This document shows, one piece after another, positions 19,515 through 29,764 of a stretch of 32,479 bases of DNA. Source of the stretch: a virus. The stretch covers positions 1-32,479 of IMG/VR virus record IMGVR_UViG_3300025425_000090. One strand, 5' to 3'. A model generated the notes under the pieces. That model was not told where the DNA came from. It worked only from the letters and a program-made list of their open reading frames with translations, and ran no database searches. The stretch's first letter is position 1. Each line of letters opens with the position of its first letter. The position numbers were made by a program, and so were the translations under genes.

Positions 19515-19570
19515 GGTTTCGTCTGCGGTGTAGATATTTAGACGCCCGCTATATAGAGCAAAAAGTGGCA

Positions 19571-22500
19571 TTACGGAGCACTTCCCATCAAACTACCTAT
19601 ACCTAATAATTCACGATCTTCTGGAAAGAGAGCTGCAAACCTAGCTCGGTCAACGGGTCCTGAATAGGAAATCGGGGTTGTCTGGGCGCTTGTCCGTGAT
19701 GGATTAACCGAAGTGTTAGGGTTTTGAATAGGGGTAACCCCACTAGGTACAACTGGCGTAGAGTTTATGGGAGTTACCGTTACCGGCGCAACGCTAGGTG
19801 TAACCGTAGTGGGGATATTCCCTCCGCTTGCTGTGGGAACGTCGGCGGATGGAATTACTTCACCATTTACATCCCTAGAGTATTCGTCGGTTAAAGTCTG
19901 TATGACTTCACCGCCGCCTCTACGAATAGGGGATACTATATAGTTGTTTATAAACATTTGTTCTAACTGCGCCACCAGTGCATTTTTCTCGCGATCAGTC
20001 CGCCCTGCTTTAAGAACCTGTTTAAGTAATGTTTCGTTTTGTAAAATGGTGGCTACTCGACTTGCTTGTAAAGATTGAGGTAAAACGGCCAAGTATTTGT
20101 TGGCTAATCTTTGACCAAGCGACGCACCACGGCCCGAGGCAATAAGGTCACCAGAACCACCGCCACCAAACAACTGGCGAAGGTTTGTACCAGCAACGGA
20201 ACCACCCATAGCAGCAACGATTTTAATACCCTCGCCGATATCTTGGTAAAAAGCGTCCGATTGGCCCGGTTTGGCATTCATGGTAAAGGCTTGGATTTCA
20301 CCCATCTTACGCAAGAACTTCTGAGTGTCTTTGAGCTGGTCTGCGCTTATAAGATCGTTTGACTGCATCCATTCTGCAATGGAAATGTCCGCATTAGGGT
20401 GTTTTGCAAATAACCTGTTGTAGGCGGCAGCAGAATTAAATGATTTACCGTCTGCTGCGGCTTTAAACACCGTGTCATAGATGGCAGTTCGCATCCCTTC
20501 TTTAAGGTCTGCTTGAGTCCACGTTTTTCCAGTGTTTGGGCTGTTTTTAGCACTGACACTAAAACCGTCTTCCCCAACATCTGTAATCAACCGCATTAGT
20601 CGGTTCATGTCGTTGAACGGTTTTGGGTTAGCACTTGAAATAGCTAAAGCAATCGCCGTAGCGGCATTTGAGGTTTTGTTGGGTAATAGCTCGTACAAAC
20701 CAACGGCGTTTCTTTCAGCTACGTCCGCAGCTTTATTGTCTCTTTTTGTTTGAGTCAGTAAATTTGCAGCTTTGTCTACATTGTCCAAGTCTGCTTTAAG
20801 AGACGGAAATACATCCAACAACCTTTCGTTATTAACGTTATTTCTCCAATTGGACAATGCGCCAACATTTAGCGTTCCATCTGGATTTAACGTATTAGCT
20901 CGTATTGTACGCAAAAGTGTCTCTTCCGCACTCCGCAATTGAACAGACCCGTTCATTGCGGCACTAATACGAGTGTTCAGGTTAGGGACTGACTTTATTA
21001 ACTCTTCGTTTCTACCATACCATGCCCGCATCGAAACCATGTCCAAAACCATAGATTGCGGGTCAACATTGGCGTTAAAATCTTTTAGTAAAGTTTCGCC
21101 TATGTCCGCTAGTTCGGGAAAGTCAGGGTTATCTGACCGCAACAAATTGGTTAAAGATTGAGTTACTTGGAATTTAGCTATACCGTCTAATTGCGCAGTT
21201 CGCATAAATGCCGCATCGCCTTTCATCAGGGTATACGCCATAGTTGCTACAGGTATTTTAGGTGCTCCGTTTTTCTTTGTGCCTAAAACTTCCCCTGCAT
21301 ACGCCCGAGTAAAAACGTCATTAAATGCTTTAGAATAGCTACGCGCAGTGTCGTATGCCTGATTTAAGCCAATGCCAAAGCTGTTTAAATCAGCCAGCAT
21401 GGCATCCGCCATTTCATTAGCTATCCGCGCTTCCTCGCTGAAACCCGCTGCATTCAATCTTTTTGCCATAGCCAAAGCCCTACCACGGGTTCTAAATAAG
21501 TCATTAGCGTTTACGCCAATAATTTCTTTAGCGGCTTGGGGTACTTCAGGGGCTTGGGGTACTTCAGGGGCTAACCCCAGCTCTTCTGTCTTCCGTATCA
21601 CAAAACTATTTAAGATGCTTAAGTCGTCTTTTTTAATGATCGACTCCCGTATTTCAGGGGTTTCGTTACCTAGAAGTTCATTCCATTTAGAAATAAAATT
21701 AGGCGTACTTTGTGTTACGCCATCCTCGTTAATAAAAGAGGTAACTTCGACATCCTGTGCGCTTTTTCTCCAAAGAAGTTGTTCCTCATTGCGACCTGCC
21801 GTATATTGTCCGCCTATCAACGTAAATATATTCTCCGCCGCTTGAAGGTCAACATCGTCCCCTTGGGGTCTTACTTGACGCATCGCTTCTTGGGTATTAC
21901 GGAAAGCCATAGCCAATTTTGAATCTAACACAGCCTCAAATAAGCTAGTCTGAACTAAAGCAGCATCACTAAGAGATTCTTTAGAACCGTCCGCGTACAT
22001 CGCCAACAAAGCGCGGCGTAAAGCGTCTACCGACGATTTCATCTTAGCGCCCGCATCTGCATTAAAAGCACCGGGGGCCGCGTCAATAAATTGGTTCTGT
22101 AAAGACAATAACGTAATACTTGCGGCCCTAGTAGCAGGGTCCAGTTCTATTTGGTTACCACTTTCGTCAACAAGCCACTTGTTAAAAGAGGGATCATTTA
22201 GTATCCTTAGTATTTCTGCAGGGTTTTCCGCGTTCTTCTCAAGTTGCTCTGTAATAAAGTTTCCGGCAGTCCTTACCTCCTCTTCTGAGATGCCATATCT
22301 TAACTGCATGTCGTCTACATTTTCCCTACCACGCAACTTATTAAAAATATTGTAAACACCGCGCCCACCCCATTTTAAAACTGGGGGTACTCGATTTGCC
22401 GAAAGGTCCGCCGCCACCGCGCCAGACAATCCGCCTACTGTTTCAAACCCAAATCGGACCCAAGGGTTATCCGGAGTAATAGTTTCCGCTATTTCAGTGC

Positions 22501-23464
22501 CTTTCACACTTAAACTAGCCGCCGTCCCTTCTATAAAAGCCGTTTTGAAAGGGTTTGTTCGCGCTAAAGTTCCCATATCACCTATGATACTTTCTACTTT
22601 AGTCACACCTCGAGTAGAAAGGGGTATTTTGAAAGAGCCCGGTAGTGTAGGGCCCATAAACTTTTGTGCATGAACTTTTATATTATTCATAGCAATTTGT
22701 CCGCCCAAATTAGCTCCTCTTACAGGAGCCATCCACGGGGTAATCGTGAAACTTATTGCATCAGCCGCCGCTTTACCGGCCTTGTAGTCAGCAGAACCTT
22801 GGCCCGGCACTACAATAGGCTCTCGGCCCATTACGGCTTCGGTAACTTCGTCACCCGCTGTACTACCTGTAAGATAGCCGATGGCACCTGTGATTATAGG
22901 GACACCGTATCTAGCGGCAGCGGTCCAAGGGGTTAGGGGTGGAATTCCCGAAACTAAAGCGGCACCTGCCTTCATCCCGGTAAAGAAACCGCCTGTACCA
23001 CCTGCTGCGCCCAAACTACGTCTTTTTAGTCCTTCAAAAAACGAGGGATCAGCAATAATATCGCCGCCTTCCTCGTCTTCTGCAAAAACTTCAATAATCT
23101 GTGCGTCAGACAGCCCGCCATCAATCCCTAATTCTTGCAAAATAGGGGCAGTTCCTAAACGAAGGGAGTTATAGTCCATTTTACCTTCGTAAAAAGGATC
23201 AAACACCAGCGTGTCTACCAAGCTTGAGGCAAAACCTTGTGCCGGTGTTTTAAACGTAGATTGCGGGGCATTAGCTGCTTCCGTATAAGTTGCCCAAAGG
23301 TCCGAAAACTCTTGAGGCGAAAAACTTAGTCGGAAAGCACCGGGGGCTTCCGCTACATCCGCAACGGGTGCGGGAGCTACGGTATCGTCCGGCGCTACAA
23401 CTACGGTATCGTCCGGCGCTACAATGTCTGTGTCGTCAGGGAGGACTGATGTTATTCCGGCCAT
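19571..23464 (-). CDS. Very large virion protein, probably internal/ejected (1297 aa)
   Basis: The largest gene in the window. The N-terminus has an APDDTVVVAPDDTVAPAP repeat, then helical domain sequence and a small-residue-rich region (about 135-205: AAGGTGGFFTGMKAGAALVS, then GVPIITGAIGYLTGSTAG) that could insert into membrane. The centre is long helices, including a local APEVPQAPEVPQAAK repeat. The C-terminus is Pro/Thr/Val-rich. Size, position at the end of the late block and composition fit podovirus internal virion proteins that are ejected with the DNA. No lytic transglycosylase or peptidase motif was recognised. Assignment is by context. Confidence 0.6.
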   Translation of the reverse strand: MAGITSVLPDDTDIVAPDDTVVVAPDDTVAPAPVADVAEAPGAFRLSFSPQEFSDLWATYTEAANAPQSTFKTPAQGFASSLVDTLVFDPFYEGKMDYNSLRLGTAPILQELGIDGGLSDAQIIEVFAEDEEGGDIIADPSFFEGLKRRSLGAAGGTGGFFTGMKAGAALVSGIPPLTPWTAAARYGVPIITGAIGYLTGSTAGDEVTEAVMGREPIVVPGQGSADYKAGKAAADAISFTITPWMAPVRGANLGGQIAMNNIKVHAQKFMGPTLPGSFKIPLSTRGVTKVESIIGDMGTLARTNPFKTAFIEGTAASLSVKGTEIAETITPDNPWVRFGFETVGGLSGAVAADLSANRVPPVLKWGGRGVYNIFNKLRGRENVDDMQLRYGISEEEVRTAGNFITEQLEKNAENPAEILRILNDPSFNKWLVDESGNQIELDPATRAASITLLSLQNQFIDAAPGAFNADAGAKMKSSVDALRRALLAMYADGSKESLSDAALVQTSLFEAVLDSKLAMAFRNTQEAMRQVRPQGDDVDLQAAENIFTLIGGQYTAGRNEEQLLWRKSAQDVEVTSFINEDGVTQSTPNFISKWNELLGNETPEIRESIIKKDDLSILNSFVIRKTEELGLAPEVPQAPEVPQAAKEIIGVNANDLFRTRGRALAMAKRLNAAGFSEEARIANEMADAMLADLNSFGIGLNQAYDTARSYSKAFNDVFTRAYAGEVLGTKKNGAPKIPVATMAYTLMKGDAAFMRTAQLDGIAKFQVTQSLTNLLRSDNPDFPELADIGETLLKDFNANVDPQSMVLDMVSMRAWYGRNEELIKSVPNLNTRISAAMNGSVQLRSAEETLLRTIRANTLNPDGTLNVGALSNWRNNVNNERLLDVFPSLKADLDNVDKAANLLTQTKRDNKAADVAERNAVGLYELLPNKTSNAATAIALAISSANPKPFNDMNRLMRLITDVGEDGFSVSAKNSPNTGKTWTQADLKEGMRTAIYDTVFKAAADGKSFNSAAAYNRLFAKHPNADISIAEWMQSNDLISADQLKDTQKFLRKMGEIQAFTMNAKPGQSDAFYQDIGEGIKIVAAMGGSVAGTNLRQLFGGGGSGDLIASGRGASLGQRLANKYLAVLPQSLQASRVATILQNETLLKQVLKAGRTDREKNALVAQLEQMFINNYIVSPIRRGGGEVIQTLTDEYSRDVNGEVIPSADVPTASGGNIPTTVTPSVAPVTVTPINSTPVVPSGVTPIQNPNTSVNPSRTSAQTTPISYSGPVDRARFAALFPEDRELLGIGSLMGSAP

Positions 23465-23479
23465 ATTTAACTTTCCTCG

Positions 23480-26179
23480 CTACGGCGTTGTGGGCGCTCT
23501 TTGGGTTTGATAATTTCCGCGCATTAAGTTTTGAGCACCTGAAACAGCTCTTGCTGTGGCTTGGCCGCCACCTTTAATCAATACTGGACCAAGAAGCTCT
23601 TTTAAGCGAGCAATTTCTTGAAGCTTTTGAGACGCGACCGCTAAAACAGTAGCGTCTTGTGGAACTTCTGACGCTCTAAGGGTTTGCAGGCGTATTTCCT
23701 CGTTATTGAGCGCATCCACTAACAAGGACAGCTTGTTTGCTTCAGAGACAGGGTTACGGAACAGATTTTCTTCACTCGGGAACAATCCTTCCGTAGCCTG
23801 CAAGTCTGCAACCGCAAATCTTGGTGACGAGGCTAGAGCGGAACGACCCATTACGCGAATGATCTGAACGTACTGTCTACCTTCTTCCGTATCTCGGTAC
23901 ATTTCCGAGAAAGTTTTAGGGGCAATTATGCCACCCGCTACGGCGTTTACGGCAGAGTTAAAACCTGACCAGAAACCTGTACCGTTGCGAACTTGCTGCA
24001 AAGTGTCTGTTACAAGGGCTTTGTCTGCGTTATTCGAGGGTTGCGAAATTCCGCTTCCCTGTGGCGTAGTCATTCCGCCAACAACACCTTGGTCGTTCTG
24101 TTCCAACCAATCTTTAGCTGAAGAACGTACCTTTTCCTTACGGTAAACATCGTTAGAAATAGTGTTACTAAGCTCAAACGCATTAGGTGGAAGCTGTCTT
24201 GGAAGGCCATCCGATCCAATATAAGTTTGACCACCGTCGAAGGACATACGCACTTCTGCGCCACCACCTTCGGTAGAATCCGGAATCAAGAAGGTTTTCG
24301 ACACAAAACTTTCCGTACCCAGTTTCTGCATAACAGCAGAGCCGGGAGTCGCTTTGTTAAGCTCGTTAACTTTGGCCAGTGCCCGTTTTCCCGAATCAGT
24401 AGTGAGGTCAACAATGGTTGCCACCGAAACACCATTAGCATTAGGCATAGTAAATTTGAATAACTCAGGGTCTTGCAGGATATCCGTGCTGTAGATACTA
24501 ACAGGGGCAGCGCTTGGATCGTTCTTATCAATACGAACGACATCAATCTTATCGCCATTGTTGATCTGCTTAAACTCGTATTCCGTCTCAATGCCAAGTA
24601 ATCTTTGACGTGAGATTGGCGATAGGCCCAAGAAATCGTTCTTGAGCATGCCGAACTTACCGAAGTAATCTTTTTCCGTCAGAACAGGGAGACCCTGTAT
24701 ATACTGCTGGTTGCGCGTTGATAACGCATCAAACTGGGCCTTAGTCATATTGTATGCGGTCAAGTAATCTTTGTCGGTTAGCGGTTTAACGTATTCAGAC
24801 AAAGCGTCATTACCAAAGCTGGCAAAAATCTGAGCAGCTTCAAACTCACTAAAGAAAGGAGACGTTCCCGCCGCATACGTTTTATCCCCAATCGTTAAAT
24901 CGGTTGGGATGGTGTATTGCTTCCGGCTGGTGATAGCGGAAGTAGGTACGTCGCCCATGCTCAGAGCACCCTTTGCAATTAGAGCGTTGTAACCCGGCGT
25001 TCCCGGCACAGCAGCAACGAAACCACCATTAATCATAAGGTTTTCGGCCTTCTGACTAACGTTAGTAGGCTTGGCAATCGCCATGATGTTCACGTTTCCG
25101 GCACCATGTAGCTGCTGCAAATCAGCATAACTCTTACGCGTCGCAGGTCCCGTGGTCGTGGTCTTTGTGCCGTCTGCACCTGTAACCGTGATCTGAAAAA
25201 CTTCACCCATATCTTTGTTTTCTGCAGTAAGCGCGGCACCTCTTTCAGCGCCGTACAAGGACCCTGCCGCCTGTAAGGCCGCCATGTCCATCTGTTTTGT
25301 CTGAGCTTTTTGGGCCTGCTTGAACTTACCAAGCTCCCCAGCTCTTGCTCCAATGTTTCCTAGAACAGGCGTAAAGGATTGAGCCAAACGCTCCGCAGGG
25401 CTCATTTGACGATCACCGGGCGAAGCAAACGCTAAAGCCCCTTGAGCGACATCAAATAACATTTGCGCCTGTGTTAAATTCTTTTGTTCTTCTAAATCCG
25501 CTGCTTCGTCCGCAGGGTTAAGTAAAGACTGGTATAAAGACTGCTGCTCTCTAAAAATCTCTCCTTGACGTCCCGCTATGTTGGGTACTGGAGGGCCACC
25601 CGCCTGCATGTACTGAACGGCACCTCCTTGGTTAAAATTTACAGAGTCGGGACCCTCCGGGGCACCGATATTGACCGTAGACATAATTCCCTCTGCCATC
25701 GGACCCTCAATCGGGGTCATCATTTGTTGTTCCGCTAATCCGCCAATTCCTTGGTCAACCGCCGCAATTTGCAGGACAGGCTGTATCAAAGTAAGAACCG
25801 ATTCAGGTGTAGCATTGGCGTCTTCAGGGCCGACAATTAATGCGAGTTCCGCGTACCGCGCTTCCAGAGGAAGTTCGTCGCCTCGCATACCATTAATCAT
25901 GGTTGTGGCGTCGGCAGCGTTGTCGATGGTATTCATTTGTTGAGAAGCACTACCGAGCATTTGCTCTAAAATGGCAGGGTCTAATTCTGGTTGCATTCCG
26001 GCCATAGGCGGAGCCATAGGAGGCGGAGCCATAGGAGGCGGAGCCATAGGAGGCGGAGCCATAGGAGGCGGAGCCATAGGAGGCGGAGCCATAGGAGGCG
26101 GAGCCATACCCCCTTCTTGCATCGGGAAGACGGTGCCCCCGTGAGCAAACATTTTACGCCCCATTACTTCTCTATTCAT
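23480..26179 (-). CDS. Large virion protein with MAPPP tandem repeats (899 aa)
   Basis: Starts MNREVMGRKMFAHGGTVFPM. Residues 25-58 are six MAPPP repeats and one MAPP, followed by acidic and helical segments, a beta-rich region around VFQITVTGADGTKTTTTGPA and a helical C-terminus ending QTQRAPTTP preceded by MRGNY. The FAHGG and QGGAVQYMQAGGPP patches resemble Gly-Gly hooks of other marine phage virion proteins. Probably an internal or tail-associated structural protein; no enzymatic motif seen. Overlaps its upstream neighbour by one base (TAATG). Confidence 0.55.
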   Translation of the reverse strand: MNREVMGRKMFAHGGTVFPMQEGGMAPPPMAPPPMAPPPMAPPPMAPPPMAPPPMAPPMAGMQPELDPAILEQMLGSASQQMNTIDNAADATTMINGMRGDELPLEARYAELALIVGPEDANATPESVLTLIQPVLQIAAVDQGIGGLAEQQMMTPIEGPMAEGIMSTVNIGAPEGPDSVNFNQGGAVQYMQAGGPPVPNIAGRQGEIFREQQSLYQSLLNPADEAADLEEQKNLTQAQMLFDVAQGALAFASPGDRQMSPAERLAQSFTPVLGNIGARAGELGKFKQAQKAQTKQMDMAALQAAGSLYGAERGAALTAENKDMGEVFQITVTGADGTKTTTTGPATRKSYADLQQLHGAGNVNIMAIAKPTNVSQKAENLMINGGFVAAVPGTPGYNALIAKGALSMGDVPTSAITSRKQYTIPTDLTIGDKTYAAGTSPFFSEFEAAQIFASFGNDALSEYVKPLTDKDYLTAYNMTKAQFDALSTRNQQYIQGLPVLTEKDYFGKFGMLKNDFLGLSPISRQRLLGIETEYEFKQINNGDKIDVVRIDKNDPSAAPVSIYSTDILQDPELFKFTMPNANGVSVATIVDLTTDSGKRALAKVNELNKATPGSAVMQKLGTESFVSKTFLIPDSTEGGGAEVRMSFDGGQTYIGSDGLPRQLPPNAFELSNTISNDVYRKEKVRSSAKDWLEQNDQGVVGGMTTPQGSGISQPSNNADKALVTDTLQQVRNGTGFWSGFNSAVNAVAGGIIAPKTFSEMYRDTEEGRQYVQIIRVMGRSALASSPRFAVADLQATEGLFPSEENLFRNPVSEANKLSLLVDALNNEEIRLQTLRASEVPQDATVLAVASQKLQEIARLKELLGPVLIKGGGQATARAVSGAQNLMRGNYQTQRAPTTP
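26006..26107. repeat. 15-bp tandem repeat encoding MAPPP
   Basis: Six copies of a 15-base unit (GCCATAGGAGGCGGA on the plus strand) plus a partial copy. Near-identity between copies at DNA level suggests recent slippage expansion, so copy number may vary between related phages or assemblies. Confidence 0.9.
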
Positions 26180-27918
26180 TAAAATAACCCCGCTTTTTTA
26201 GCACCGGCTGATGCGGACAGTCCGGCTACGCCCAAACCAAGTAGTTGTTGGGCAGGTGAAACATTAGGTGCTGTGGCAGACGTAAGCGTCTGCTGACTGG
26301 TCGGAGCACCCTTGTATATATCGGACAGAAAACCAACGCGCTGGTAGGGCTCGTATTTTTGAGCCAGTTCGTTCTGACGCGTCGCTTCCAGTACCGCTTG
26401 TTGTTGTGCTTGCTGCTGCTTACCAACATCAAACAAGAACCCTGTCTCTTGCTGCTGTAGACTTTGTCCTAGTTCACCCAGAGCCGCTTGACGAACACCT
26501 AGTTCACTTTGAGCCCCCGCTTGAGCAATGTTTAGCTGTCCGTAATCTGTTCCGAGACCGCCAATACCTTGCCCTATCTTACTCGATAACTCTTGAGCTT
26601 GCAGCCCCATTTGACCTGATTGCTGCGCTCCTTGCATACCCATTTGGGCTTGTGATTGTCCTAGTTGACCGATTAACTGTGCCGCACTCATACCTGTAGA
26701 GGCTGAAAGTTGTTGCAAACTCATACCTGTCTGTGCCAAAGCCTGTGCATTCGCGGAGGCTAACTGTTCTCCCGAAAGACCCAACTGACCTGACGTTTGA
26801 GCCGCCGTTACGCCTAACTGACCCCCCTGTTGCGCAGTCTGCGCGGCAAGTTGTTCTGCGGATAAGCCTAATTGACCTGCTGATTGTGCAGCAGATATAC
26901 CCGATTGAGCACCTTGGGAACCCAGAGCACCTGTAAGCTGTGCCGCCTGCTGTGCTCGACCTTGCTGAGACTCAAAACCCTGTTGAGAGCGTTGAGCTGC
27001 GCTTTCAAAACCTTGCTGGCGCATTCCCGCCGCAGTACGACCTTGTTGTTCAAGAATGTTTCGACCTAGTTCAGATTCCGCTACTGCTTGGCGTGATCCG
27101 CCAAAAGCGCCTGCGCCAACTGCTTGAGCGCCAATTGCTTGTTGCTGGATATCTCCAGAGCGTCGAATGTCCGCAAGCGCTTGCTGCACTGCGGCATCTT
27201 CATATTCATTCATATATGCCCCTGCACTTGCAGGATCATAAGCGCCAGTAGTTTCGGCTAGTCCAGCAATGCCTTGCCTAGCAGTATCCGTGCCAAACGC
27301 TCCCGCTTGTTGTAAAGCTTGAGCGGCAGTGCTGGTGATGTTCCGAGCGCCTTGGACCGCGCTATCTCCTCCAATTTGGGATTGACGCGCAGATTCTAAC
27401 GCTGCAATACCCGCGTTAGACGTACTAGCTCGTGCTGCGTCAGTCGCGCCGGATAAAGATTGGCCTAGCGTCGTACCAACCCCCGTTTGTCCGGCGGTAT
27501 TGACCGCTTGTTGTGATTTATCGATGGCCGATTGAGTAGCGCCCTCCCCATAATTAATAGCACTCTGCATACCCGCTTGAGCAGTGGACAACTGACCGGG
27601 GACATTACCCGCAGATTCCGTCATAAGGCCTAACGCTTGATTTTTGTAAGCGTCAGCGTCGGACATCGTACTGCCCAACGTGGCTGCGGCGTCACCTAAC
27701 GTGTAACCGGCTTCTTGTAGATAAGGTTGGTATCCGCCAATTCCTGCTTCGGCAAGTTCCGTGGCTTTTATCTGAAGCCCCGACATTTGCGCAACCATCT
27801 GCGGGGGTATTGTAATACCTTGATCGGCGAGGGCTTTGGCGGACTGTAAAAGTCCTACCTTAATAGCTTCAATTTCTGCCGCTTCGCGGACAATCTGCGT
27901 GGTAGTTGTGGTAGCCAT
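26179..27918 (-). CDS. Gln/Ala-rich helical virion protein (579 aa)
   Basis: Very rich in Ala, Gln, Gly and Ser, with repeated helical segments such as GQLGLSAEQLAAQ, GQLGVTAAQ, GQLGLSGEQLAS and GQSQAQMGMQGAQ between about residues 320 and 450. This suggests a long fibrous or coiled assembly. The N-terminus begins MATTTTTQIVREAAEIEAIK. The C-terminus ends LLGLGVAGLSASAGAKKAGL, a small-residue hydrophobic helix. Such proteins accompany internal virion proteins in podoviruses. It sits between two other large virion genes with one-base overlaps. Role is inferred from context. Confidence 0.55.
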   Translation of the reverse strand: MATTTTTQIVREAAEIEAIKVGLLQSAKALADQGITIPPQMVAQMSGLQIKATELAEAGIGGYQPYLQEAGYTLGDAAATLGSTMSDADAYKNQALGLMTESAGNVPGQLSTAQAGMQSAINYGEGATQSAIDKSQQAVNTAGQTGVGTTLGQSLSGATDAARASTSNAGIAALESARQSQIGGDSAVQGARNITSTAAQALQQAGAFGTDTARQGIAGLAETTGAYDPASAGAYMNEYEDAAVQQALADIRRSGDIQQQAIGAQAVGAGAFGGSRQAVAESELGRNILEQQGRTAAGMRQQGFESAAQRSQQGFESQQGRAQQAAQLTGALGSQGAQSGISAAQSAGQLGLSAEQLAAQTAQQGGQLGVTAAQTSGQLGLSGEQLASANAQALAQTGMSLQQLSASTGMSAAQLIGQLGQSQAQMGMQGAQQSGQMGLQAQELSSKIGQGIGGLGTDYGQLNIAQAGAQSELGVRQAALGELGQSLQQQETGFLFDVGKQQQAQQQAVLEATRQNELAQKYEPYQRVGFLSDIYKGAPTSQQTLTSATAPNVSPAQQLLGLGVAGLSASAGAKKAGLF

Positions 27919-29531
27919 TATGCTGCACCCCTTCCGCGACTTTCTAAGTCTCTCATAACAGCGTACATGTTTTTAATTCCGTTATTAAGGTTTCCTTCAC
28001 CTAGTCCTCGAACGGCGTCGGTGGTCATGACAAACTCGCCGGGCATTAACATCGCCCTAACACTGTCTTCTCCTTGAACACCCTCTTCCGGAGCAATCCC
28101 ACCATTACGGCGGGGAAAAACAGGCCCGCCTGCGGCAGCGGTCTGGACGGGGTTAGTAAAAGGATTATAGCGCGGATCGGTAACCGGGATTAGCTCGCCA
28201 TTAGCGTCGTATTGCGGAGCGTAGCCCGAATTGGGTATAGGTTGTTGCATGGGTACGGGGTCAGCAGTATAAGTTGGAGGCAAAGGGTCTGCCGTTACAT
28301 ATTCGCCTGTTTCAAGGTCTAACTGACGGTCGCCTATGTTATGTAATAAATATTTACCCGGATTACCCGCAATCAGGTCTGAACCTGTGGGTAAATCTTC
28401 GGGCTTTTCTTGCTCGGGTGTATCGAAAGCACCACCAAAGTACATCGCAGTACCTGCAAGTGCCGCAGACGGACCATAGGTTTCAAGGACTGAGGCTCCT
28501 GCGTTTGCATACGCCGTAGCGGAGGCTTTTTGTGCCATTTCCACACTTTGCTTTGCTTTTATAGCAGCGTCGTAAGCGGTCTGTCCTGCGGTTATTTGTC
28601 GCTCGGCCATCTGCGCGTCGGTAAGGTTACCTTGCGTCAAAAAGTTTTTAGTCTTGGTCCAAGTGTCGTCCATATTGAAGTTGCCCCCTTTTATCTCGGG
28701 GACATAGTTCGGATTAGGGCTTAAATCAGACAGTACAACATCCGTAGTATTGACCCCCGCCATTTCGTTTATAGAGGGGCTGTTAATAATGTTTGACGTA
28801 TCAACACTGGTTGAAGGATTATCAAAGCCTAAAGAACTCCTTAATGGAACGCTTTGGTCGGCAAAACCCTGTTTAACACCAGCGGAAAATCCATCACCCA
28901 TAACGGCACCCGTGGCTCCGGCCATTATTCCGGCTGTTGCCGCTCCGGTTACGCCCGCCTTTAAGGCATCCTCTATATCCCCACCGGTAGCAAGCGCTCC
29001 AATGCCTGAACTAAGTCCAGCGGCATATATAGGAGGAACGCCCATAGAGGTTAAACCCACTGTTATGATAATTGGAAGGGCTTTTTTAAATACTTTACCA
29101 ATCTTTTTAAAAGCTTTCTTAAGAAAAAACTCCGGTAATCCGGTGGTAGGGTTAAGATCGTTTGCATCAGACCCTACAACATAAGCCTCGGGGTCATCCA
29201 CACCGGCTTCTGTCAAGATGTCATAAATGCGTTGTCTTATTACATCGTCTTCAAGGTATTGATAAGGTATAATCAATTCACCTGCGGCAACGTGTGCCAG
29301 AAACTTATCTTCGTTCCGACCGTAAGCAGCCATTTTTTTGGCAAGCTCGGGGAATTGTGCAATACCAACGGCTTCGCCCGCTTCAAAATCAGCGTCGTCA
29401 TCTTCATCGTCGTCGTCCGGGATAAAATCTGCTATGCCGCCCGCAGGAAGCTCTATCTTTTCGACAGGTTCCAGCTCTTCGACTTCCTCAAGTTCTTCAA
29501 TATCTTTAATCAGTTCTGCTTTCGACGCCAT
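27918..29531 (-). CDS. Virion protein with C-terminal MPGEFVM motif (537 aa)
   Basis: I place the start at ATG 29531 (MASKAELIKDIEELEEVEEL), in a TAATG junction with GGAG upstream. The longer frame to 29627 would overlap the zinc-ribbon gene. An acidic start (residues 1-50, with DDDDEDDDADFE) is followed by AKKMAAYGRNEDKFLAHVAA and a Gly/Ala-rich segment with hydrophobic helices (about 145-215). The C-terminus GIAPEEGVQGEDSVRAMLMP then GEFVMTTDAVRGLG is a motif often seen near the ends of phage tail or ejected proteins. Probable internal virion protein. Confidence 0.6.
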   Translation of the reverse strand: MASKAELIKDIEELEEVEELEPVEKIELPAGGIADFIPDDDDEDDDADFEAGEAVGIAQFPELAKKMAAYGRNEDKFLAHVAAGELIIPYQYLEDDVIRQRIYDILTEAGVDDPEAYVVGSDANDLNPTTGLPEFFLKKAFKKIGKVFKKALPIIITVGLTSMGVPPIYAAGLSSGIGALATGGDIEDALKAGVTGAATAGIMAGATGAVMGDGFSAGVKQGFADQSVPLRSSLGFDNPSTSVDTSNIINSPSINEMAGVNTTDVVLSDLSPNPNYVPEIKGGNFNMDDTWTKTKNFLTQGNLTDAQMAERQITAGQTAYDAAIKAKQSVEMAQKASATAYANAGASVLETYGPSAALAGTAMYFGGAFDTPEQEKPEDLPTGSDLIAGNPGKYLLHNIGDRQLDLETGEYVTADPLPPTYTADPVPMQQPIPNSGYAPQYDANGELIPVTDPRYNPFTNPVQTAAAGGPVFPRRNGGIAPEEGVQGEDSVRAMLMPGEFVMTTDAVRGLGEGNLNNGIKNMYAVMRDLESRGRGAA

Positions 29532-29764
29532 TATCCTGCTCCGCCTGTTATGCTTGTAGGCATAGTAACTTGTATTATTGTACTTCTCTTCTCGTCTCCC
29601 GTCCATGAAGAACCGCATTGAGGGCAATTTCCATCGGGATAAGAAGCAATTTCATCCGGCGTATCGACCGCGTTACTACACGTAACACAATAAATCGCGT
29701 CGAGGCTTGTAGAAGGACTCCATTTACTGCCGTCAGGCATGGTTAAAACAGTAGGTTTACTCAT
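29531..29764 (-). CDS. Small zinc-ribbon virion-region protein (77 aa)
   Basis: Two CxxC pairs, CVTC (26-29) and CPQC (47-50), give a zinc ribbon. The rest is polar (MSKPTVLTMPDGSKWSPSTS at the start, TMPTSITGGAG at the end). It lies between the 98-aa protein and the large 537-aa protein with short overlaps on both sides. It may be an assembly factor or a minor virion component. No closer assignment possible. Confidence 0.65.
   Translation of the reverse strand: MSKPTVLTMPDGSKWSPSTSLDAIYCVTCSNAVDTPDEIASYPDGNCPQCGSSWTGDEKRSTIIQVTMPTSITGGAG

Noticed and set aside
21372-21845. 157-aa plus-strand ORF
   Set aside because: Antisense shadow of the 1297-aa virion gene; Ser/Ala/Leu composition mirrors the opposite strand.
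25991-26110. CRISPR array
   Set aside because: The regular repeat is coding tandem sequence without spacers; no other spaced repeats of CRISPR size were seen.
25991-26182. Plus-strand Arg/Ser/His repeat ORF
   Set aside because: It is the antisense reading of the MAPPP repeat in the 899-aa virion gene; no SD and purely repeat-derived composition.
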